Made by a program: the position numbers and the translations under genes
The notes under the pieces: generated by a model
What the model was told of the DNA's origin: nothing
Databases searched by the model: none
Seen by the model: the letters and a program-made list of their open reading frames with translations, nothing else
Shown here: one piece after another, positions 1 through 7,668 of the stretch
Layout of the letters: the number at the start of each line of letters is the position of its first letter
Numbering within the stretch: the first letter of the stretch is position 1
Assembly: GCF_014218335.1 (NCBI RefSeq)
Contig: NZ_AP023367.1
Location: 1,427,501-1,491,500, forward strand
Source of the DNA: Anaerocolumna cellulosilytica
GTDB lineage: Bacteria > Bacillota > Clostridia > Lachnospirales > Lachnospiraceae
DNA length: 64,000 nt
Reading direction: 5' to 3'

Positions 1-1
1 G

Positions 2-736
2 GTAAGCGTATTCGGTAAGGAATTTGAACAGAATAGAGGATTTATCTTAAGTCAAACCGGTTCACTAATTGAGGCACCCTCCTATTACGGACATTTAACT
101 GGACTTGAAAACCTTAGAGTGGTTCAAAAGTTAAGAGAAGTACCGGATAAGAATGTGAAAGAAGTATTAAGCATTGTAAGGCTTATAAATCAGAAGGATA
201 AGAAAGTATCGCAATATTCACTGGGAATGAAACAAAGGCTTGGCATTGCCATGGCGTTATTATCCTTTCCGAAGCTTTTGATTCTGGATGAACCTACCAA
301 TGGTTTAGACCCCTCTGGTATCGGAGAGATTCGAGAGTTAATCAAATCTTTACCATCACGTTATGGAATGACAGTACTTATATCCAGTCATCTGCTTTCG
401 GAAATAGAGCAGATTGCCACTACACTAGGAATCATAAATGATGGTACGCTAGGTTTTCAAGGCAGCTTAAAGAAGCTGCAAGAGATGGGAAGCTCAGAGT
501 TCACCATAAAAACCAGAGATAACCAGAGTGCATTAGCTTTGCTTAAGTATCATGGATTTTTAGCTGATTTACAGGGGGAAGAGCTGATAATCGGAAGGAA
601 TCTTAGGGAGGAGCAGGTGGTACAAGCTAACAGGTTGTTGGTATCAGAAGAGATTGGGGTATATCGAATCGAGGAGCATAAGAAAAACCTCGAGAGTATA
701 TTTCTTGATATGACCGGAAAGGAGCAGACGCTATAA
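2..736 (+). CDS. ABC transporter ATP-binding protein, peptide-antibiotic immunity type (5' partial)
   Basis: The reading frame is open from the left edge, so the N-terminus with the Walker A motif lies outside the window. The visible part opens with a Q-loop region typical of BcrA/LanF ATPases (SLIEAPSYYGHLTG), followed by the signature YSLGMKQRLG, Walker B LLILDEPTNGLD and the H-loop SSH. The roughly 80 residues after it are the usual C-terminal tail of this family. Its TAA stop shares one base with the ATG of the permease gene (TAATG), so the two are translationally coupled. Family knowledge: these ATPases power export or expulsion of bacitracin, lantibiotics and similar peptides. The actual substrate cannot be read from the sequence. 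Confidence 0.93.
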   Translation, partial: VSVFGKEFEQNRGFILSQTGSLIEAPSYYGHLTGLENLRVVQKLREVPDKNVKEVLSIVRLINQKDKKVSQYSLGMKQRLGIAMALLSFPKLLILDEPTNGLDPSGIGEIRELIKSLPSRYGMTVLISSHLLSEIEQIATTLGIINDGTLGFQGSLKKLQEMGSSEFTIKTRDNQSALALLKYHGFLADLQGEELIIGRNLREEQVVQANRLLVSEEIGVYRIEEHKKNLESIFLDMTGKEQTL

Positions 737-1491
737 TGAAGGAGATTCATTTAGAATTTTATAAATTACGTCATAAGCATTTGCTCTTGATGATAACAGG
801 ATTTTTAGGAGTAGAAATTTTGTGGGCATTTATGGCAATATCTATGTCCATATCCCGTAATCCGGACGCAGGAGGCTGGGAGCCGCTGTTATTGATGCTA
901 AGCTCCATGAACGGATTGTTTATACCTATACTGACGGCAGTATGTGTGTCACGGATTTGTGATATGGAACACAAAGGGAATACATGGAAGATGTTAACCT
1001 CATTGTCAGTAAAGCGAAGCAGACTTTACTTTGCCAAATTCGTATGTGCAGCAGGTTTTTTATGTTACGTTTTTCTATTACAAACCGCTGCTATCTGGTT
1101 TTTTGGCAGTGTTAACCACTTTTTACAGCCAGTGCCTTATGAGTTGTTAGTTCGTTCTTTTCTCGGAAGCTTTTTAACGAGTCTTGTAGTAGCTGCGTTA
1201 CAGCAATGGATATCTTTAGCGATTAAGAATCAGGCCTTTGCTCTGTGCCTTGGTATGGCAGGAGGCTTTGTCGGGTTGGCAGCAGATTTATTTCCGGAGG
1301 GGGTTAGGAGAATCTTTATCTGGTCTTATTTTACAGGCTTAAGCCCAGTGGTACAAACCTATACCGGAGAAACCATGGTATTTCATATACAGAAAGCAGT
1401 TGAAATACTGCCTCTTATGGGTGTGGCGGCAATGATGGGAGTACTGCTATTTTGGCTGGGAAATATGCATATATCCTATAAGGATATTTAG
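736..1491 (+). CDS. ABC-2 type permease, LanE/BcrB-like
   Basis: A 251-residue membrane protein with about six hydrophobic segments. It starts with a short cytoplasmic piece containing FYKLRHKH, then the first membrane span. The pattern CDMEHKGNTWKMLTSLSVKR after the second span is characteristic of lantibiotic-immunity permeases. The ATG overlaps the stop of the ATPase gene. It is expected to form the membrane half of the exporter with the ATPase and the next permease. No regulator is seen next to it inside the window; it may lie upstream of the left edge. Confidence 0.88.
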   Translation: MKEIHLEFYKLRHKHLLLMITGFLGVEILWAFMAISMSISRNPDAGGWEPLLLMLSSMNGLFIPILTAVCVSRICDMEHKGNTWKMLTSLSVKRSRLYFAKFVCAAGFLCYVFLLQTAAIWFFGSVNHFLQPVPYELLVRSFLGSFLTSLVVAALQQWISLAIKNQAFALCLGMAGGFVGLAADLFPEGVRRIFIWSYFTGLSPVVQTYTGETMVFHIQKAVEILPLMGVAAMMGVLLFWLGNMHISYKDI

Positions 1492-1507
1492 AACCACCCT
1501 AATCCTG

Positions 1508-1675
1508 AATAGGAAATAATAGGCAATTGAGAAACTGTTATTTTATGTGTCGGAACCAGTCAAAATCACCAAAAACAGGTTCCGATGTGGTGGCAAGTCA
1601 CCTTTATTTTGGTGATTTTGCCTATTACCAACCTCTAGACTTATCGTTTCGCAATCGCTTATTAATAGGAAATAA
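1508..1675. repeat. Palindromic MITE-like insert between permease genes
   Basis: About 170 bp lie between two copies of the 12-mer AATAGGAAATAA (1508-1519 and 1664-1675). Inside are near-terminal inverted repeats ATTGAGAAAC (1526-1535) and GTTTCGCAAT (1646-1655, one mismatch). There are also inner inverted pairs: TCGGAACC (1550-1557) with GGTTCCGA (1579-1586), a 14-bp perfect pair CAAAATCACCAAAA (1561-1574) with its complement at 1607-1620, and ATAGGCAA with TTGCCTAT. The flanking direct repeat looks like a target duplication and the palindromes look like a small non-autonomous element or a structured intergenic RNA. No transposase is present. Confidence 0.5.
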
Positions 1676-1694
1676 AAAGAGAGGAAAAAATACA

Positions 1695-2429
1695 ATGTTA
1701 AAACGATGTGTGTCAGCCGAATGGCTGAAATTAAAGCATTCACATATATGGATACTTATAATGATATTGCCGGTTATCAGTGTTTTAATTGGGTGCGGTA
1801 ATTTTTATATGAATCAGGGAGTACTAAGGAAAGAGTGGTACAGCCTTTGGTCACAGGTGGGGCTATTCTACGGAGAATTCTTTTTTCCGGTACTGATAGC
1901 AATACTCTGTGCAACCATATGCCGACTCGAGCACTTTAACAAGAACTGGAATCTGGTAATGACAGCTCCGGTACCGGTTTCCGCTGTTTATTTGGCAAAA
2001 TTAATCGTAGCAGGCATACTGCTTTTATTCGTTCAGCTATTTTTCTTTGTACTATATTTTATCGGGGGAATTCTTAGCGGATTAGCATTGCCTTTACCGG
2101 CAGAGGTACCGGGCTGGCTCATTAGGGGGTTAATTGCAGGTGTCACCATTAGCTCCCTGCAACTGGCATTATCCTTAAAAATCCGAAGTTTTGCAATACC
2201 GGTAGGGATTGGGCTTTGCAGTGTCTTCTTTGGGCTGGGATTGTATGTGCTTAAAATAGGAATGTTCTTTCCCCACTCTTTGCTAACCATTGGTATGGGA
2301 GTTCTAAGTCAGGAGAGTATGGGAAGTAGTGGCAGGCAGTTACTATTTATCAGTGTAAATTTGCTTTACCTGATTATTATAAGCCTGGGAGCTATTCATC
2401 GAATGAAGAAAGAGGATGTAACTGCATAA
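1695..2429 (+). CDS. ABC-2 type permease, LanG/BcrC-like
   Basis: A 244-residue membrane protein that opens MLKRCVSAEWLKLKHSHIW, the standard start of lantibiotic-immunity permeases, followed by LWSQVGLFYGEFFFPVLIA and CRLEHFNKNWNLVMTAPV, both family signatures. About six membrane spans follow. The frame stays open upstream to 1527, but the good ribosome site (AGAGAGGA near 1677) and family alignment favour ATG 1695; the longer version would translate the palindromic insert. It is the second permease of the exporter in this operon. Confidence 0.88.
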   Translation: MLKRCVSAEWLKLKHSHIWILIMILPVISVLIGCGNFYMNQGVLRKEWYSLWSQVGLFYGEFFFPVLIAILCATICRLEHFNKNWNLVMTAPVPVSAVYLAKLIVAGILLLFVQLFFFVLYFIGGILSGLALPLPAEVPGWLIRGLIAGVTISSLQLALSLKIRSFAIPVGIGLCSVFFGLGLYVLKIGMFFPHSLLTIGMGVLSQESMGSSGRQLLFISVNLLYLIIISLGAIHRMKKEDVTA

Positions 2430-2511
2430 ATGAGATAACTAATTATAGTGGCTTATGGTATATAAATCACATAAAAAGATTGTTTTGTAACTATGGAAAG
2501 GATTGCAGGCT

Positions 2512-2868
2512 ATGAAAGGAAGAATGAAATTTATTATTGTAGGGCTTTTCTTTCTCGTGATAATATCTTACTTTGGTGTGTTTTTTGACACAGATACTCT
2601 GATACCGGAGAATCCAAAAGGAAAAAAGCTATATTATACACAGATACTTAATAACGATGTAAAATTAAATGACAATGACCGTTATGAATATGTCTTAGAA
2701 ACCTACGATGTGAAAGGAAATGCAAAGGATCTTACCTTTACTACCGGTAAAAAGTTAAAAGAAGGAGCCTTTGTGGAATTATATGTAGCACCATTTAGGG
2801 GAGTTACTTTTTGGCAGGAGGTGGATAGGTCGGAACTACCGGAAAGAGTAGTTAAGCTATATAAATAG
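2512..2868 (+). CDS. YxeA family protein (DUF1093)
   Basis: A 118-residue protein with one N-terminal hydrophobic segment (about residues 6-24) followed by an extracytoplasmic beta-rich domain. The pattern of a conserved YYTQI, then YEYVLETYDVKGNAKDLTFTT and LKEGAFVELYV, matches the YxeA family. A TTG nine bases upstream is in frame, but GGAAAGG at 2495-2501 is spaced correctly for ATG 2512. In Bacillus relatives yxeA follows a bacitracin-type ABC transporter, and the same arrangement is seen here. Its biochemical role is not established. Confidence 0.82.
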   Translation: MKGRMKFIIVGLFFLVIISYFGVFFDTDTLIPENPKGKKLYYTQILNNDVKLNDNDRYEYVLETYDVKGNAKDLTFTTGKKLKEGAFVELYVAPFRGVTFWQEVDRSELPERVVKLYK

Positions 2869-3052
2869 AAGAATCTAGTTTATGAAGGGTTTGAAAGAAG
2901 ATTTTATGTAGTACATTTGAATTATTTTAGCGAGAATATATATTTTTTATTTAAGATATCACCTAGTATCTATCTATTAAAAAATTGCTGTTATAATTAT
3001 CCATAACAAAGCTTTGTAAAAAAATTATATAAATATTTCCAGGAGGATAAGC

Positions 3053-3382
3053 ATGCAGGATAATTATAGTGCTAGTGAAAGAATGATTTATATGGTAAAG
3101 TGGCTGGCAGAGCACCCAAAAATTCAGAGTAGATTATGTGAAGACTATGCAGAAACCACACTTGAAGAGTGTTTGAGTATTATTGAACTACTTGAAAAAA
3201 ACGGATTATATGAAATGATTGTAGTCTTGTTATTAAAAAATCAATATAAATTAGAGTTCGAACAGATAGTAACAGAATTCGTCATTGAGAAGATGTTAAA
3301 AGAATGGGAGAGGGTCGGCATTGAGCAAATGTGCTATGATATCAAAGGTAAAATAAAAGAAAAGATTAAACAGAAGGACTAA
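3053..3382 (+). CDS. Hypothetical protein, alpha-helical, 109 aa
   Basis: Not recognised. It starts at ATG 3053 behind AGGAGG at 3041-3046 and has a TATAAT box at 2992-2997. The protein looks mostly helical and soluble, with acidic and lysine-rich stretches and a C-terminus ending IKGKIKEKIKQKD. It is a single-gene unit closed by the terminator at 3464-3506. Ribosome site, terminator and codon use make it a credible real gene, but nothing indicates a function. Confidence 0.65.
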   Translation: MQDNYSASERMIYMVKWLAEHPKIQSRLCEDYAETTLEECLSIIELLEKNGLYEMIVVLLLKNQYKLEFEQIVTEFVIEKMLKEWERVGIEQMCYDIKGKIKEKIKQKD

Positions 3383-3463
3383 AATAAATTTCAAAATAAT
3401 GGTATGGTCAAACACTTACAGATTATGAGACGAACACATAATAATCTGAACGGAATAAAAAAT

Positions 3464-3506
3464 TACTTCACCAGCTTTACCTTAAAAAGGATTGACTGGT
3501 GAAGTA
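3464..3506. terminator. Bidirectional intrinsic terminator
   Basis: TACTTCACCAG (3464-3474) pairs perfectly with CTGGTGAAGTA (3496-3506). A T-run follows on the plus side and an A-run precedes it (a U-run for the minus strand), so it can end both the gene ending at 3382 and the convergent ATPase gene. Confidence 0.85.
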
Positions 3507-3510
3507 GTTT

Positions 3511-4740
3511 TTATATGCCCCAAATGGGAACTATTAAATTTTGGCTGTCAAACGCCGACAGTCGGTCAGTCGTACAAAGCACAGCCCCCGTGCCACGCTC
3601 CAGAGAAGCCTTGTCAATCACACCGAATACTCGGGTGAGCTGGTTTTGAGGTGTGGCTGTTTTTTTAATTTCCATAGGGTACAGTTTGCCGCTGTCTTCT
3701 AGTAAAATGTCTATCTCCTTGGTATCCTTGTCCCGATAGTAATAAATAAAGGCTTGCCGGCCCCAGTTCTGATAGCTCTTGACAATCTCCGACACCACAA
3801 AATTCTCAAGAATTGCACCGCTCATGGCACCATTCATCAGAGTATTGCTATCGCTCCATTTGGTCAGGTATGCCACCAAACCACAGTCATAGAAATAAAG
3901 TTTAGGTTTCGTTACCATCCGCTTAAGCATATTGTTGGAATATGGATGGAGATAAAACACAATTCCCAGTCTCTCCAAAATCCCAAGCCATCTTTTTGCG
4001 GTAACCTGGTCAATCCCGGCAGCATCAGAGATGGTCTTATAATTTACCATTTGCCCACATAATGCAGCGGCTGATGTAATGAAATCCATAAATTTAAGTG
4101 AATCAATAGCACCCGAGATCTCTTTTACATCCCGGTCAATATAGGTGCTGATATAGCTGGAATAAACTGACCGATAATCGCTGTATTGCCCACTGATAAG
4201 AGCAGGCATCCCACCTCTGAAAATACGCTCATAAAGTGCAGGAGTATCAATAGAAGTCCGCTCTTTTATCCGCTGTGACAGATGTTCTAAATCCAACACA
4301 AAAGGTGCAGACGCAGAACCGTAGATTTCAGCCTGTGACATGGGTGCCATATGGAGCAGGCAGACGCGTCCAGCCAGCGATTCCTGTATTCCCTCCATCA
4401 GTTTAAACACCTGCGAACCTGTCAGCCAAAAATCGCCCGCACGATGGTTCTGGTCAACATGTATTTTAATATAGGTGAATAGCTCCGGTGCATACTGCAC
4501 CTCGTCGATAAACACCGGTGGTCTATGAATTTGCAGGAACATCTTCGGGTCATTCTTTGCCATTTGTCGCTCAGTCAAATCATCCAGTGTAACATACTCC
4601 CGTCCTATATTCTCCTCTGCAGCCAACTTTTGCAACATGGTGGTTTTTCCGACCTGCCTCGGACCGGTAAGCAGCAAAGCAGGGAACTCTTTGGAAAGGC
4701 GGAGAAAGGTATCCTCCATTGCTCTGTGTATATAATTCAT
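3511..4740 (-). CDS. AAA-family ATPase with DUF4143 domain
   Basis: 409 residues. Walker A GPRQVGKTT is at about 26-34, Walker B PVFIDE at about 75-80 and a sensor-like DFWLTGS at about 103-109. The rest is the DUF4143 domain, ending with an EIDILLED...MEIKK stretch that resembles the PD-(D/E)xK nuclease-like fold usual at this end. The start has a clean ribosome site (GAGGTG) and a strong promoter upstream. The family is widespread in anaerobes, often variably present between strains; its job is not established. It is a lone gene here, transcribed against its neighbours. Confidence 0.88.
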   Translation of the reverse strand: MNYIHRAMEDTFLRLSKEFPALLLTGPRQVGKTTMLQKLAAEENIGREYVTLDDLTERQMAKNDPKMFLQIHRPPVFIDEVQYAPELFTYIKIHVDQNHRAGDFWLTGSQVFKLMEGIQESLAGRVCLLHMAPMSQAEIYGSASAPFVLDLEHLSQRIKERTSIDTPALYERIFRGGMPALISGQYSDYRSVYSSYISTYIDRDVKEISGAIDSLKFMDFITSAAALCGQMVNYKTISDAAGIDQVTAKRWLGILERLGIVFYLHPYSNNMLKRMVTKPKLYFYDCGLVAYLTKWSDSNTLMNGAMSGAILENFVVSEIVKSYQNWGRQAFIYYYRDKDTKEIDILLEDSGKLYPMEIKKTATPQNQLTRVFGVIDKASLERGTGAVLCTTDRLSAFDSQNLIVPIWGI

Positions 4741-4776
4741 AAAATCACCTCTTCGTCTAAAATTATTATATACTAT

Positions 4777-4805
4777 ATTATAGCCGATATACTGTGTCTG
4801 GTCAA
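4777..4805 (-). promoter_or_regulatory. Sigma-A promoter of the AAA/DUF4143 ATPase gene
   Basis: On the minus strand, TTGACC (4805-4800) is followed after 17 bases by a perfect TATAAT (4782-4777). Transcription should begin near 4770, about 30 bases before the start codon. The inverted repeat CGTCTAAAAT (4754-4763) with ATTTTAGACG (4837-4846) brackets this promoter and may be an operator. Confidence 0.75.
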
Positions 4806-4986
4806 TGTATTAGCGTCTATTATTTGTATTGTTTATATTTTAGACGGTGATATCAGAATATATACAATTAAAAAAGGAGTTCCCATAAAATTAGTTAAGT
4901 AATAAAAATTGAGTGATAGATTAAAGATGTATTTGACGTAAGTTTATGTTACAATATGGAAAAGCTTATATTGTACGGAGGTTATA

Positions 4987-5859
4987 ATGCGAACGGAACA
5001 AGAGATGTTACATCTAATCGTAAACACGGCTATGCAGGATGATAGAGTTCTGGCAGTTTTAATGGGTGGTTCAAGAACGAACCCTAATGTACCCAAAGAC
5101 ATATTTCAAGATTATGATATAACTTATGTAGTCAAGGAAACGAAATCATACATAGAAGATAAAGGTTGGATTGACCAATTTGGTGAACGCCTATATATGC
5201 AATATCCAGAAGAAAACTCCTATTATCCAAGTGATGTCACTAATTGTTACGGATGGCTGATACAATTTACAGACGGTAATCGTTTAGATTTAGGCGTTTG
5301 TACACTGAGTAATGTATTAGATGGAATAAAAGAAGATAGACTATGTAAAATCTTACTGGATAAAGATAACTGTTTGCCTAAGTTACCGGAAGCAACCGAC
5401 ATGGATTATTGGGTGAAAAAGCCTACCGAGAAGCAGTTTCTGGATAGCTGTAATGAATTCTGGTGGTGTCTTAATAATGTGGCAAAAGGTTTGTGGAGAG
5501 AAGAGATTCCATATGTAATGGATATGCTTAATAATCCGGTACGTCCCCAATTAATTCGTATCTTGGGATGGAATATCGGATTTAATACAGATTATAGTGT
5601 TAGTATTGGAAAATCAGGGAAGTATATGTACCGCTGGTTAGAACAAGACCAGTGGGATAAATTTTTGCAAACCTATTCGAGCGGTGCTGTCAAAGAAATT
5701 TGGAAATCCGTTTTTATTATGTGTGATTTACTGGATATGGTGGCAAAAGAAGTTGCAAATAATAATGGATTTCAATATAACCAAACAGAAGCTAATAATA
5801 GTTTACAATTTTTAAAAGATGTTCATAGATTACCAAGGGACGCAAAAGAAATCTACTAG
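4987..5859 (+). CDS. Aminoglycoside 6-adenylyltransferase, ANT(6)/AadE family
   Basis: 290 residues, the family's usual length. The nucleotidyltransferase signature GGSRTNPNVPKDIFQDYDITY is at about 27-47, with the metal-binding pair in DYD (42-44) and a further Asp in RLDLG (about 101). The later FLDSCNEFWW...KGLWREEIPYVMD and SVGKSGKYMYRWL segments match AadE. Predicted reaction: ATP-dependent adenylylation of the 6-hydroxyl of streptomycin-type drugs. The ribosome site is CGGAGG. It differs enough from the mobile ant(6) sequence I recall to look chromosomal. It is followed by the HisRS paralogue unit. Confidence 0.9.
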   Translation: MRTEQEMLHLIVNTAMQDDRVLAVLMGGSRTNPNVPKDIFQDYDITYVVKETKSYIEDKGWIDQFGERLYMQYPEENSYYPSDVTNCYGWLIQFTDGNRLDLGVCTLSNVLDGIKEDRLCKILLDKDNCLPKLPEATDMDYWVKKPTEKQFLDSCNEFWWCLNNVAKGLWREEIPYVMDMLNNPVRPQLIRILGWNIGFNTDYSVSIGKSGKYMYRWLEQDQWDKFLQTYSSGAVKEIWKSVFIMCDLLDMVAKEVANNNGFQYNQTEANNSLQFLKDVHRLPRDAKEIY

Positions 5860-5905
5860 ACAATGGCTTATCTGTCATCATATTTTAATGAATTTATTAA
5901 TTTCC

Positions 5906-5934
5906 TTGACTAATGATTAACTAGGAGTTATTAT
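5906..5934 (+). promoter_or_regulatory. Promoter of the histidine leader/HisRS unit
   Basis: TTGACT (5906-5911), 17-base spacer, TATTAT (5929-5934). Start of RNA is expected near 5941, so the leader peptide begins about 30 bases into the transcript. Confidence 0.6.
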
Positions 5935-5969
5935 CATAATAATAATTTTGGAAATTGGAGGAGACATTT

Positions 5970-6014
5970 ATGTATATATTTAATATGCATCATCATAATC
6001 ATTGGAAAAACTAG
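5970..6014 (+). CDS. Histidine-rich leader peptide MYIFNMHHHNHWKN
   Basis: A 14-codon reading frame with a textbook ribosome site (GGAGGA, 5957-5962, seven bases before ATG 5970). Four of five consecutive codons are CAT (HHHNH), and the TAG stop overlaps the first hairpin. Its place between a promoter and an intrinsic terminator, directly before a histidyl-tRNA synthetase gene, is the arrangement of a his-type attenuator. Role inferred: ribosome stalling at His codons when charged tRNA-His is scarce changes RNA folding downstream. It is too short for routine gene callers. Confidence 0.85.
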   Translation: MYIFNMHHHNHWKN

Positions 6015-6128
6015 CCTATGAAATTTCATGGGCTTGTTCTATTGGTTATGCCCATGAGATGCTTATTAAATAGAGATGGATGTCTTTATATATTAAAAGT
6101 CATTTGGGAATAACCTAAATGATTTTTT
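6013..6128 (+). promoter_or_regulatory. Transcription attenuator controlling the HisRS paralogue
   Basis: Three RNA elements follow the leader peptide. Hairpin A is AGCCTATGAAA/TTTCATGGGCT (6013-6034). An exclusive alternative, TTCATGGGC (6025-6033) with GCCCATGAG (6050-6058), uses the 3' arm of A. The terminator is AAAAGTCATTTGGG (6095-6108) with CCTAAATGATTTTT (6113-6126) and a T-run. The HisRS ribosome site begins about 25 bases later. The competing stems are visible, but I could not derive a simple four-segment switch, so the exact readthrough mechanism is open. Confidence 0.75.
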
Positions 6129-6164
6129 TTATTGCAAATATGAAAATTATTGGAGGAAAATGTT

Positions 6165-7427
6165 ATGAAATTTAGAAAAACACCAGTGAAGGGTACATGT
6201 GATATATTACCAGAAGAAATGAAATTAAGAGAATATGTTCTCTCAATGATAAAAGAAACATACAAGTTATATGGTTTTTCTCAGATTGAAACACCTGTTA
6301 TGGAACATATAGAAAATTTAACAGGAAAGCAAGGAGGAGAGAATGAAAAACTAATGTTTCAAATCTTGAAAAGGGGAGAGGAATTAAAAAAAGCTTTTGA
6401 AGACAGAAAAGAGGAATTGGCGGACTCTGGATTGCGTTATGATTTAACAGTTCCATTAGCAAGATATTATGCAAATAACATTAGCAAACTAACAATGCCC
6501 TTTAAATCACTTCAAATAGGTAATGTCTTCAGAGCAGATAAGCCCCAAAAAGGAAGATTCCGTCAGTTTATGCAATGTGACATAGATATATTAGGTGATA
6601 ATACAATCTTAGCTGAAATAGAATTAATAGCTGCAACCTCGACCATGTTAACAAACATATTTAAAGAAGTGGGTATTTCAGAGTTTACGGTACACATCAA
6701 TGATAGAAGATTACTAAAAGCTATGGGTGCTTATTCTGGTTTTTGTGAAGAGAATTTTGATGAAGTCTTTATAAGCCTTGATAAGATAGATAAACTTGGA
6801 ACAGATAAAGTTAAAGAGGAATTGCTATTTAAAGGTTATCCTATGGAGAAGGTTACAAAGTTCATTTCCATATTTAGTAACTGGAATAAAGGAATTAGTT
6901 GTGCAGAGTATTGCAGTTTTATAACAAAAGATTTTGTAGAGACACAAGTTATTGAGAATATAGACACCATAATAGCTTGCGTGAAAAAGATGATTAACAA
7001 AGATGTGAAATTGGTATATAATCCGGCATTAGTAAGAGGAATGTCTTATTATACAGGAACAATTTTTGAGATAAGTATTACTGGGTACAATTTTTCAATA
7101 GCTGGTGGTGGACGTTATGATGAAATGATAGGAAAGTTTTGTGGGCAGAACATGGCAGCTTGTGGTTTTTCTATCGGTTTTGAGAGAATTATTACAATCC
7201 TACAAGATAATGCAAAGGGCAATAATTATAAAAACAAAAAGAATATCGCTTTTTTAATTGATAAGAGTATTAGTTCTGAAAGAGTAATCGAAATATTTGA
7301 AGAAGCAACTGCATTAAGAGAATGCGGAAATATAGTTTTAGTTCAACCATTAAATAAAAACGCAAAGTTTCAAGTTGAAAATCTTGAAAAAGATGGGTAT
7401 AAAGAAATTCGTAAAGTATTAAGCTAA
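6165..7427 (+). CDS. Histidyl-tRNA synthetase paralogue (HisRS-like)
   Basis: 420 residues from ATG 6165; GGAGG at 6152-6156 fits this start better than the in-frame TTG at 6150. Class II motifs are intact: motif 2 around FRADKPQKGRFRQF (123-135), histidine motif LVRGMSYYTGTIFE (289-302) and motif 3 GFSIGFERI (334-342). Two points are unusual. The usual Asp of RG-L-D-YY is Ser here. The anticodon-binding domain after about residue 358 is only about 62 residues and lacks the last strand and helix seen in ordinary HisRS. It is probably an additional HisRS beside the housekeeping copy, controlled by its own His attenuator. Charging tRNA-His is likely but not certain. Confidence 0.85.
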   Translation: MKFRKTPVKGTCDILPEEMKLREYVLSMIKETYKLYGFSQIETPVMEHIENLTGKQGGENEKLMFQILKRGEELKKAFEDRKEELADSGLRYDLTVPLARYYANNISKLTMPFKSLQIGNVFRADKPQKGRFRQFMQCDIDILGDNTILAEIELIAATSTMLTNIFKEVGISEFTVHINDRRLLKAMGAYSGFCEENFDEVFISLDKIDKLGTDKVKEELLFKGYPMEKVTKFISIFSNWNKGISCAEYCSFITKDFVETQVIENIDTIIACVKKMINKDVKLVYNPALVRGMSYYTGTIFEISITGYNFSIAGGGRYDEMIGKFCGQNMAACGFSIGFERIITILQDNAKGNNYKNKKNIAFLIDKSISSERVIEIFEEATALRECGNIVLVQPLNKNAKFQVENLEKDGYKEIRKVLS

Positions 7428-7476
7428 GATTCAAATTCCACCCCTTAATATTAGGTGCAAATTACAAATTATAAAG

Positions 7477-7505
7477 TTGACAATAAAATTACTATGTGCT
7501 AAAAT
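7477..7505 (+). promoter_or_regulatory. Consensus promoter of the first MATE gene
   Basis: TTGACA (7477-7482), 17-base spacer, TAAAAT (7500-7505). The transcript would start near 7512, some 155 bases before the MATE start codon, and would pass through a strong terminator. Confidence 0.75.
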
Positions 7506-7516
7506 CACCATAAACT

Positions 7517-7616
7517 GAATAAGTCACTGACTTATCCTTTACCGCCGGGTAAAGAAATTGAGCGTCAGACTTCATATCATTAGGCCTAAGAAGATATGAA
7601 GTACTGGCGCTTTTTT
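7517..7616 (+). promoter_or_regulatory. Structured leader with intrinsic terminator before MATE gene
   Basis: Between promoter and gene lie hairpin ATAAGTCA-C-TGACTTAT (about 7518-7534), a small TTTACC/GGTAAA hairpin, and a long interrupted stem (7561-7579 with 7591-7610) ending in six T (7611-7616). The last could end readthrough from the HisRS gene, but because it lies downstream of the consensus promoter at 7477 it must also be overcome for MATE expression. A 12-codon frame, MKYWRFFIECRY (7596-7634), overlaps the 3' arm but has no clear ribosome site. No known riboswitch class is recognised. Confidence 0.65.
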
Positions 7617-7668
7617 ATTGAGTGTAGGTATTGAAAATATACTGATACCGGAAAGGACATGATTTTTT

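Noticed and set aside
1527-1694. N-terminal extension of the second permease
   Set aside because: It would translate the palindromic insert; ATG 1695 has a proper ribosome site and matches the family start.
4525-4902. 125-codon plus-strand frame
   Set aside because: Antisense shadow of the AAA/DUF4143 gene extending into its promoter.
5860-6149. T-box riboswitch before HisRS
   Set aside because: No T-box sequence or specifier-stem architecture; the leader peptide arrangement explains the region better.
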